Assembly: GCA_020697375.1 (NCBI GenBank)
Contig: JAJFBJ010000059.1
Span: forward strand, 1-18,385
Source of the DNA: Nitrospira sp.
Lineage (GTDB): Bacteria > Nitrospirota > Nitrospiria > Nitrospirales > Nitrospiraceae
Direction: 5' to 3'
Length of the DNA: 18,385 nucleotides
The translations under genes and the position numbers were made by a program. Shown piece after piece: positions 1 through 5,828 of the stretch (positions are counted from its first letter, which is position 1; every line of letters starts with the position of its first letter). The notes beneath the pieces are model-generated. The model did not search any database. It saw only the letters and a list, made by a program, of their open reading frames with translations, and was not told the DNA's origin.

Positions 1-616
1 CCTTGGCATTGGAAACGGCATCGGTGCGATAGACGACGCCGAGATCGGCTTCGCCTTTGGCCACGAGATCCAGAACGGCGCGAGAGTGTTCGCCGAACAG
101 GTACTGAGACTTAAGCCGGGGTTCGAGGTTGCTGTATTTGAGAAATTGAGCCGCGACCTTTCCCACCGAAGAGGTCTTGGGGTCGCCGATCGCAATGCGC
201 TGGATTGCCATGGTTTCAAGGTCGTGAATCGATCCGACCGGCGCCGGAAGCGCGGTCGCGGCGATCAATACCAGGGACGTGCCGGCATAGGCGCGCTTGG
301 TCCCCTGAATGATCAGTCCCTTCTTTTCGAGCTGGTCGATCTCTTCGATTAAAGACGGGAGAAACACATCCACCGGCGCACCCTCCTCTATCTGATTGCG
401 GAGCGTTTGCGAGGGGCCGTAGATGATCCGCACGATGATCTCAGGGTGCTGGGCTTCGAAGATCGGCAGCACCTTCCTCAATGCCTCCCTGAGACTGTTG
501 GCGGCTGTAATGGTGAGCGTTTCCGGTTGCGCATGAACCGGCGGCGCCGGCCAGATGGTGACGGCCAAGATACCGAGGAAGATCATCATTCCTGACCATG
601 TGCGTGGCTGTCTCAT
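1..616 (-). CDS. modA: Molybdate-type ABC transporter substrate-binding protein (ModA family), 3' end cut by window edge
   Basis: About 205 codons are present; the C-terminus lies outside the window. It is a periplasmic solute-binding protein expected to bind molybdate or a similar oxyanion and pass it to a ModB/ModC transporter. A Sec signal peptide is visible (hydrophobic core MMIFLGILAVTIW, cleavage near VHA at residue 29). The mature start ITAANSLREAL corresponds to the AAASL ligand loop of ModA. It is followed by EEGAPVDVF (the GAPADLF motif), then GDPKTSSVG and KGEADLGVVYRTDAV, which align with GDPEHVPAG and GIVYGSDAV of E. coli ModA. The ATG at 616 is preceded by AGGAGAG. It lies 38 bp downstream of the porin on the same strand, so the two are probably co-transcribed. 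The usual SSG motif is replaced by GPSQTL, so ligand preference may be altered. Family assignment is firm; the exact ligand is inferred. Confidence 0.9.
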   Translation of the reverse strand, partial: MRQPRTWSGMMIFLGILAVTIWPAPPVHAQPETLTITAANSLREALRKVLPIFEAQHPEIIVRIIYGPSQTLRNQIEEGAPVDVFLPSLIEEIDQLEKKGLIIQGTKRAYAGTSLVLIAATALPAPVGSIHDLETMAIQRIAIGDPKTSSVGKVAAQFLKYSNLEPRLKSQYLFGEHSRAVLDLVAKGEADLGVVYRTDAVSNAK

Positions 617-654
617 GATTGCTCTCCTGTCGGTTGAGGAATAATCCCCTCTGG

Positions 655-2274
655 TTAGAAATAGAACTGGTATTGCACATTGATTCGATTTTCGATGAGA
701 TCCCTCCCAAATCCCGGGAGGCTTTCAAACGGGAACCGGTCCGGCGCGCGCCCGCCGCTTCCGTAGGTCACATTCGAGTAATCGACGACGAGACGATTAT
801 TGTAAGTTCCATCGAAACTGTAATTGATGGCGGCGCCGAATTCTTTGACCAAGTCGTGGGTCTGCTTGGTGGAAGGATCCATGAATCCATACCGGACGGC
901 GAGTTCGAGTTTCCGGGGGATAATATACTTCCCTGCTTGAACGTACCAACCGTAGGCCTGCCCGAGTTCTACCGGAGGACCTAGGATGACCGCTGTGGCC
1001 GGATCGAACGGAATGGCCCCCGATTCGGCATTTCGTACCCTCTGGTGCCGGTAATATCCTTCAGCTTGCAAAGACCAGCCTTGGTACTTCGCAATGAAAT
1101 CGACTTCATAGGTTTGAAAATCGTAAATGCCTCCGCCGAGAAGACGGCCATTGTAGTTCTTCGTCACAGCCTGCCGATAGGCACGGGTTACGATGTCGGA
1201 CCGGATGGAACTGAGGTAGTTTTGTGCCGGGTTATAGGCATAGCCGGCGCCGATGGCCACCTGTGGCCGGCGAGAGTTGAGAATGTCGCCCTGGCCATAC
1301 CCGGGGTTACCGGTGACTTTGTACAACAGCCGAACGGTATAGAGGAGCTCGCCGGTCATGAAGCGGGTGTCATAGTTGAACGTCCGGCGTTGAGAACTGG
1401 GCAGGTCCAAATTGTTCGGAAGCGCCTGGCTGACGGCAGTGCCTTCTCTTGTCAAATTCGTCCCGGCCCCATTCCAGATTCCGATCGCATAGTTAAATTT
1501 GTATTTATCCTCGTCGCTGAGGATCGTGATTCCGATGTCGCGACTGTTGACCTGGTTCGCTGCGAACGCGCGTTGGACGATCAAATTATCCGCGAAGGTC
1601 GAGGTGGCGATCGAGCTGATCAGGGCACGATTGAACCAGACCTTCTGTTGCCCGACTTGGACCGTGGCCCAGGGGATATGCCAGGAGGCGACATAGGCAT
1701 CCAACAGGCCGGCTCTCCCGCTGCCGCCTTCCTGGTTCATGGTCGCCTGGTCGAATTGAACTGAGAAGTTGTAGCGAAGGTCGGGATCGAAGGCATACCC
1801 CAGGAATTGAAGGCGCGTGCGCGGAACCGAAAACGTGCTCGAATCGCTCTGCTGCCTGACGGCCCGATACTCGACCTGTCCCCCCAGAATCTCCGGGTAT
1901 CGTGAGTCTCCGATCGTCCCCCAGGCGTCATTGTAGGCGCTGAAGGAGTAACGCGCCTGGGTGAGGAGCCGCATCTTGAGCAGGAATTTCGACCCGACAC
2001 GGATATTCAATCCGTTGTTGATGTCCACACTGTAATTAGGTTTCGCTGCATATTCTTTTGTCTCAATAACTTTGAGCCCACGCTCGTATTCCTGCTGCGT
2101 GATGATGCCTTTGAGATAGAGGTACTTCAGTCCCGGGTCCTCCGTGGAGACGTACTCCCACTTACCTTCTTTCTTCACGAGTTGGCCTTCTTCGACAGCC
2201 TGCACTGTCGGCGTCGTGACGCCGGACAGGATGGCAGGCATGATGGCGATAATGAAAAATGCAGAGGTTTTCAT
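655..2274 (-). CDS. Outer-membrane porin, OprO/OprP-like (phosphate-selective porin family)
   Basis: A 539-aa exported beta-barrel protein. The signal peptide (residues 1-26, cleavage after TVQA) is followed by a short N-terminal module (GQLVKKEGKWEYV...DPGLKYLYLKGIITQQEYERG), then a long barrel region of alternating aromatic/polar segments. It ends in YQFYF, a terminal aromatic residue typical of BAM-assembled porins. OprO/P porins are anion-selective trimeric channels. Next to a ModA gene this copy may admit molybdate across the outer membrane, which is inference. The ATG at 2274 has GGAGG about 9 nt upstream. It is paralogous to the porin at 5829-7559: both share the N-terminal ITQxEY module and the blocks PGYGxGD, RPQVAIGAGYAYNP / KPQLAVGGGYSYNP and the C-terminal VDYSNVTYGSGG-like strand. 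It heads a minus-strand operon with the downstream binding protein. Confidence 0.88.
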   Translation of the reverse strand: MKTSAFFIIAIMPAILSGVTTPTVQAVEEGQLVKKEGKWEYVSTEDPGLKYLYLKGIITQQEYERGLKVIETKEYAAKPNYSVDINNGLNIRVGSKFLLKMRLLTQARYSFSAYNDAWGTIGDSRYPEILGGQVEYRAVRQQSDSSTFSVPRTRLQFLGYAFDPDLRYNFSVQFDQATMNQEGGSGRAGLLDAYVASWHIPWATVQVGQQKVWFNRALISSIATSTFADNLIVQRAFAANQVNSRDIGITILSDEDKYKFNYAIGIWNGAGTNLTREGTAVSQALPNNLDLPSSQRRTFNYDTRFMTGELLYTVRLLYKVTGNPGYGQGDILNSRRPQVAIGAGYAYNPAQNYLSSIRSDIVTRAYRQAVTKNYNGRLLGGGIYDFQTYEVDFIAKYQGWSLQAEGYYRHQRVRNAESGAIPFDPATAVILGPPVELGQAYGWYVQAGKYIIPRKLELAVRYGFMDPSTKQTHDLVKEFGAAINYSFDGTYNNRLVVDYSNVTYGSGGRAPDRFPFESLPGFGRDLIENRINVQYQFYF

Positions 2275-2319
2275 ATCATCGAGCCTCCAAATTCTATGAA
2301 TGTTCTATTCGTTGGGGGA

Positions 2320-2330
2320 ATAATCATTAT
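2320..2330. promoter_or_regulatory. ATAATCATTAT inverted repeat in porin leader (Fur-box-like)
   Basis: ATAATCATTAT is a 5-bp perfect inverted repeat around a central C. With its 3' neighbour (ATAATCATTATC) it matches the right part of the E. coli Fur consensus. It lies about 45 nt upstream of the porin start. AT-richness makes a chance match quite possible, and no fur gene is visible. Confidence 0.25.
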
Positions 2331-2380
2331 CAATACCAAAATATCAATAAGTTATATGTCATCTGTAATCCGATGAGGTT

Positions 2381-2416
2381 TAAATACATTAAGTTTAATA
2401 ATATTGTCAACAATAT
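2381..2416 (-). promoter_or_regulatory. Candidate promoter/operator of the porin-modA operon
   Basis: On the minus strand a perfect TTGACA (2410-2405) sits inside a perfect 7-bp inverted repeat, ATATTGT-CA-ACAATAT (2401-2416 on the plus strand). A weak -10 (TATTTA, 2386-2381) lies 18 bp downstream. A repressor bound to this palindrome would cover the -35 box. The likely candidate is the adjacent divergently transcribed regulator, by position only. The predicted leader to the ATG at 2274 would be about 100 nt. Other -10/-35 pairs are possible in this AT-rich stretch. Confidence 0.4.
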
Positions 2417-2621
2417 ATTTTAAGAGGTTCGTAGCGGTCACCATCCCAGTTCATGTGCCGAGGCTGAGCTGAGCGGTTAGCCAGGAACAAATTGCTTGGA
2501 ACGAAGAGTTTGGAGCGTTTGATGAAGGCGAATTCCGTGATACGGATTGTTGCGGTAACGGAGAAACTGGAGACGCGTGGTCACGTCTCGGAAAAAGCTA
2601 ACCCGGGCGGAGCGCATATAA

Positions 2622-2651
2622 TTGACATGAATTAAAGTATTGTGATATCAC
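2622..2651 (+). promoter_or_regulatory. Candidate promoter and palindromic operator of the regulator gene
   Basis: TTGACA at 2622-2627 is followed after 18 bp by TATCAC (2646-2651, four of six matches to TATAAT). The -10 lies inside the perfect 10-bp palindrome GTGATATCAC (2642-2651). A start of transcription 7-9 nt downstream would fall at about 2658-2660, on the ATG at 2660, giving a leaderless mRNA. That fits the absence of a ribosome binding site. The palindrome position suggests autoregulation. Confidence 0.4.
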
Positions 2652-2659
2652 CTGCCGCG

Positions 2660-3853
2660 ATGAGCGAAAAAAGCAAGGCAGAACCAGCCTCAAATGTCGT
2701 CAATTCCCTGCGGGCATTGCGTATGTCCAAAGGTCTATCCCAAGGCAAGCTCGCCGACGGGGCGCTCGTCACGCGCCAGGCAGTCTGCGCAATCGAAGCC
2801 GACCAATATCTGCCGACCACCGCTGTGGCCTTGCGTTTCGCCAGTGTCTTGGGCTGCCGCGTGGAAGATATCTTCAGCCTCAAGACGACCGGAGAACTGC
2901 TCGATGGCGATTGGGTCTGGTCCGGCACGGCCGCTTCGGCTGTGCAACCTTCCACGCGGGTCAAAGTGGCCAAAATCGAGGATCGGTTTGTCGTCCGCCC
3001 CGTTGCTGCCTTGGGTGAAATCTTGAATTACACGGTGCCGGCAGACGGTTTAGTCACAGGGAAAGGCGGGCTCGCCACAGGGTCCTCGAAAGCCGGTCGC
3101 CGGGTCCGGGTTCGCCTGCTGCGCGAACGACCGATCATCGAGCAGGAGATTGCTGTGGCCGGATGCGATCCAGCCATTAATATCGCGAGCGAGTATCTAC
3201 GCAGGCAGAAGGACACGTCGACAGTCGTCGGCTGGTCGATGGGCAGCGCGGCAGCCCTTGAGGCTCTCAAGCGCAAAGAAGTGCACATGGCGGGTTTGCA
3301 TATCTTGGACTCCAAAACCGGAGAGTCGAACCTGCCGTACCTGCGACGTCATCTCCAGGGAGAGGACTACATCGTGGTGACTTTTGCCGCCTGGGAAGAA
3401 GGCCTCATCGTTCAAGCCGGTAATCCCAAAAGTCTGCGTGTCGTGGAGGACCTGGTTCGCCCTGGCGTGCTGCTGGTGAACCGTGAAGAGGGCGCTGGAG
3501 CGAGGATGCTTCTGGACCAGCGGCTCCTGGCTCTGGGAATCAAGGGTACGGCTCTCAAGGGATACGGGTCGTTTGTCGGCTCTCACTTCGAAGTCGCGCG
3601 GCATATCGCAGAACATCATGCCGATGTCGGGATCGGCATACGATCGGCGGCACAAATTTTCGGACTCGAATTCATTCCCCTGCAACAAGCTCGCTATGAT
3701 CTCGTCCTGCCCAAGCGATACTTAGTCAGTCATCCGGGCCTTTCCCATCTCCTGGACGCCATCGCCAGCCGGCAATTTCGGACGGAAGTCGAAGCTTTGG
3801 GCGGGTACGACATGACGGAGACAGGAAAAATGAGGAGCCTCCGTGCCGGGTAG
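2660..3853 (+). CDS. XRE-family transcriptional regulator with C-terminal PBP-like (molybdate-type) effector domain
   Basis: A 397-aa one-component regulator. Residues about 14-74 form an XRE helix-turn-helix (LRALRMSKGLSQGKLADGA followed by VTRQAVCAIEADQYLPT). Residues about 150-390 match the PBP_like domain (Pfam PF12727) known from MoeA fusions and molybdate-linked regulators: AGCDPAINIASEYLR, WSMGSAAALEALKRKEVHMAG, LHILDSKTGESNLPYLRR, EEGLIVQAGNPK, VNREEGAGARMLLD, ADVGIGIRSAAQIFGLEF, GGYDMTETG. The domain probably senses molybdate, tungstate or a molybdopterin-type ligand and controls the flanking transport genes in place of ModE, which is not seen. Start choice: ATG 2660 lacks a Shine-Dalgarno and may be leaderless. 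An in-frame GTG at 2642 would add six residues but overlaps the palindrome and also lacks a good ribosome site. Family is secure; ligand and targets are inferred. Confidence 0.9.
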   Translation: MSEKSKAEPASNVVNSLRALRMSKGLSQGKLADGALVTRQAVCAIEADQYLPTTAVALRFASVLGCRVEDIFSLKTTGELLDGDWVWSGTAASAVQPSTRVKVAKIEDRFVVRPVAALGEILNYTVPADGLVTGKGGLATGSSKAGRRVRVRLLRERPIIEQEIAVAGCDPAINIASEYLRRQKDTSTVVGWSMGSAAALEALKRKEVHMAGLHILDSKTGESNLPYLRRHLQGEDYIVVTFAAWEEGLIVQAGNPKSLRVVEDLVRPGVLLVNREEGAGARMLLDQRLLALGIKGTALKGYGSFVGSHFEVARHIAEHHADVGIGIRSAAQIFGLEFIPLQQARYDLVLPKRYLVSHPGLSHLLDAIASRQFRTEVEALGGYDMTETGKMRSLRAG

Positions 3854-3885
3854 ACTGCAGCGGGCCCGCCGCGCGACATGCTTGA

Positions 3886-4126
3886 GCAGGATGGAAAAAG
3901 TCCGCCAGCTTTGTTCTCGCGTCGTTCAGAGGTTCAACCTACTCGGAGTACGCTTCGCCTCTTCGCTTGCTGCGGCCGCGCCTGGGACAAGGAGCGTTTC
4001 GGCGCGCCGGGGTTAGGCGGGTAAGAGGGTCGCCATTTGGAACATCCTGTGCGCGGACTATTCGCGATCTCACCGGGTGGAGCATTGGTCTCCAGGGACC
4101 CTTCAAATAGCTTTTCAACAGCCTGC
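3886..4126 (+). repeat. Intergenic repeat element, copy 1 (long variant, about 241 bp)
   Basis: The left 100 bp or so (3886-3985) aligns with the reverse complement of the element at 11050-11174. Shared blocks in order are GGAT, AAAAAG, TCCGCCAGC, GTTCTCGC, TCGTTCAGA, CAAC, TAC, GTACGCTT, CTTC and GCTGCGGCC. The right end, CTTTTCAACAGCCTGC (4111-4126), is inverted relative to the left end GCAGGATGGAAAAAG, so the element has imperfect terminal inverted repeats. Copy 1 carries about 115 extra bp before its right end. It occupies nearly the whole gap between the regulator and the modA-like gene, a stretch in which I see no other gene. It may be a non-autonomous mobile element or a large hairpin terminator. 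Confidence 0.65.
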
Positions 4127-4164
4127 TAGTAGGAATCGGCATCTCTGTTGACGCGGAGGAATCA

Positions 4165-5007
4165 ATGAAGTGGTACAAGGCCGTTTCGAATATGTCCCGG
4201 ACAGTCCTGTGCCTTATGGTTTCATTCCTTGCCTTGGCTTTGTTGAAGCCTGCCGACGGAAGGGCCGGCGAGCCGTTCGTGATCGCTGCTTCACCCAGTC
4301 TCAAGGGCCTGCTGGAGAGACTCGGCACTGGTTTCGAGCGGTCCCATCCTGATGTTCGGGTCAACCTCTATTTCGACTCCGGTTTGGGCCTAAGGCAAAC
4401 GATCGCCGGCATGGAAAACAGCATGGTCGGACAATTTTTCATCGGCACGGGACCCATTCATCTCGTCGCCCCGGGAGGTGACGAACTGATCACTCGATTG
4501 GAGCAAAAATACTATGTCTTGCGGGGTACGACGCGACCCTATGCGGTTGACCAGTTGGTCATCGTGGTGCCGGAGTCTTTGGTCGAAGCGCCGGATTCGC
4601 TCGAAGCTATCAGCCAAGGAACGACTCGCCTCGCTATGGCGGACCCCTCGCATACTCGACTCGGAAAACAAACGGGCGAAACCCTTCGGTCCCTCGGGTT
4701 GGAGGACTCTCTCAAGGGCCGACTGGATGTGGCGACTGATTCTAAAGGTGTGCTTGATCATGTTCTCAGCGGTGAGGCGGATGCGGGGATTATCTACGGG
4801 CACGAAGCAGTCAAAGAGCGGGAACGGCTGCGTGTGGCCGCGATCATCGGCAAAGGCTATGTTCCCACGAAGCATTCGATGGCCATGGAGCGATATTGCC
4901 CCAATCGCCGGCTGTGCGAGGAGTTTCTTTCGTATATCCAAAGCGCCGAAGCACAAGCCATCGTGCGTGGAGCGGGGTATGGAGTCCCGGTTGATCTTCC
5001 CCGGTAG
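4165..5007 (+). CDS. Divergent ModA-like periplasmic substrate-binding protein
   Basis: A 280-aa protein with a Sec signal peptide (residues 1-34, cleavage near GRA) and an overall ModA fold signature: FVIAASPSLKGLLERL at the mature N-terminus, LAMADPSHTRLGKQTGETLRSLG and GEADAGIIYGHEAV in the second lobe, and RGAGYGVP at the end. It departs from canonical ModA in the ligand region. The SSG element is replaced by FDSGLGLRQTI, and the GAPADLF motif by a different stretch around VGQFFIGTGP. It may therefore bind another oxyanion or serve as a sensor or accessory. ATG 4165 is preceded by GCGGAGGA. It is the first gene of the eight-gene plus-strand run, immediately after the intergenic repeat. 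The two cysteines in YCPNRRLC near the C-terminus are unusual for this family. Confidence 0.85.
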   Translation: MKWYKAVSNMSRTVLCLMVSFLALALLKPADGRAGEPFVIAASPSLKGLLERLGTGFERSHPDVRVNLYFDSGLGLRQTIAGMENSMVGQFFIGTGPIHLVAPGGDELITRLEQKYYVLRGTTRPYAVDQLVIVVPESLVEAPDSLEAISQGTTRLAMADPSHTRLGKQTGETLRSLGLEDSLKGRLDVATDSKGVLDHVLSGEADAGIIYGHEAVKERERLRVAAIIGKGYVPTKHSMAMERYCPNRRLCEEFLSYIQSAEAQAIVRGAGYGVPVDLPR

Positions 5008-5092
5008 CCTGATTTTTTGTGGCCGGCATGTCAAGTATACGAGAATTATATTCATGAACTCATACTTCGAACTGTTTCGTCGAGGAGGGGTG

Positions 5093-5767
5093 ATGGAGAA
5101 AAAACGCAGGGGCGCGGCGCGGCATTGGATGCTATTGGCGCTCGCCATCGTATGGTCGGCGGGATTCATGATAATGGGGTGCGCCAGGCTGCCCTATACG
5201 ACGCGGACGGTATACGAGGATGAGCGGATAGTCGTAAATGTGCAGCAGGACATCGAGCCGGGATCCTATACGCATCCGGTACAATTGAGCGGCGCGGATG
5301 TAGCCGCCATTCTCAGAGGGTTCTCGATACGCGCGCAGCAGCGACTGCCGTTACGCTGGTTCGCCGAAGAGACGCCGCCGAAACCTCTATTTCGGAAGGA
5401 CGAACTTCAGGCTCTGGCGCCTCATCTCGCAGAAGCGATTCAAAAACTGGCAACCAATGAACGGGCGCACTTCGAAGTTCGGGGTCCGGGTCATAACCCT
5501 CGCTATGATCGTGACACCATCGCCGGATGGATAGCGGTTCGTGAACCTTACCTGTACCTGACGATCGAATATTTCCACAGCCAGATCCCGATTCGAAAAT
5601 TCGACACCTACGACTCCAACTATCCCACCCCGCCCCCCATACCGAAAAATTACATCCTCTATTTCGAACCGGGCCGCTTCTGGGTCGCCGATGGCACAGG
5701 GGCTCGAGCCGTCGCGTTTCGGCAATTTTTGAAATCCGGAGAAGCCGGCGCTGCCGGTTCACAATGA
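5093..5767 (+). CDS. Putative lipoprotein of unknown function in the molybdate gene run
   Basis: A 224-aa protein; I do not recognise the family. The N-terminus MEKKRRGAARHW followed by a hydrophobic stretch and the lipobox-like IMGC (Cys30) indicates a lipoprotein. The mature part is a soluble mixed domain with conserved-looking aromatic/charged segments (GWIAVREPYLYLTIEYF, NYILYFEPGRFWVADGTGARA). Start choice: ATG 5093 has GAGGAGGGG just upstream. The frame is open further upstream, but that part overlaps the preceding binding-protein gene and is not expected to be translated. Gaps are 85 bp to the upstream gene and 61 bp to the downstream porin, consistent with one operon. A role as periplasmic or outer-membrane partner of the porin/binding-protein pair is possible but inferred only from position. 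Confidence 0.72.
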   Translation: MEKKRRGAARHWMLLALAIVWSAGFMIMGCARLPYTTRTVYEDERIVVNVQQDIEPGSYTHPVQLSGADVAAILRGFSIRAQQRLPLRWFAEETPPKPLFRKDELQALAPHLAEAIQKLATNERAHFEVRGPGHNPRYDRDTIAGWIAVREPYLYLTIEYFHSQIPIRKFDTYDSNYPTPPPIPKNYILYFEPGRFWVADGTGARAVAFRQFLKSGEAGAAGSQ

Positions 5768-5828
5768 ATTTCATTCTGTTGTCATATCTTCTAGCTGTCA
5801 TAGCTGGACCAATACGGGAGACGGGCTC

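Larger units (their letters stand above)
2275..2659. other. Divergent intergenic region between porin and regulator
   Basis: No gene is visible in these 385 bp. The left half (about 2315-2420) is strikingly AT-rich against GC-rich surroundings and should hold the promoter of the minus-strand porin-modA pair. The right end carries the promoter of the regulator. Inverted repeats are present at 2320-2330, 2401-2416, 2534-2546 (TCCGT/ACGGA with a 3-nt spacer), 2570-2589 (GAGACG...CGTCTC hairpin, no T-run) and 2642-2651. Confidence 0.7.

Noticed and set aside
1045..1764. 239-codon plus-strand open frame
   Set aside because: Lies wholly antisense to the well-supported porin gene, has no ribosome site, and its product resembles no family; a GC-driven shadow frame.
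2570..2589. GAGACG...CGTCTC hairpin as a terminator
   Set aside because: No T-run follows on either strand in the needed position; it lies upstream of, not after, a gene.
4514..5092. Upstream extension of the lipoprotein reading frame
   Set aside because: Overlaps the ModA-like gene in another frame; the strong ribosome site and signal peptide place the start at 5093.
4390..5169. 259-codon minus-strand open frame
   Set aside because: Antisense to the ModA-like and lipoprotein genes, composition unlike a protein family, no signals.
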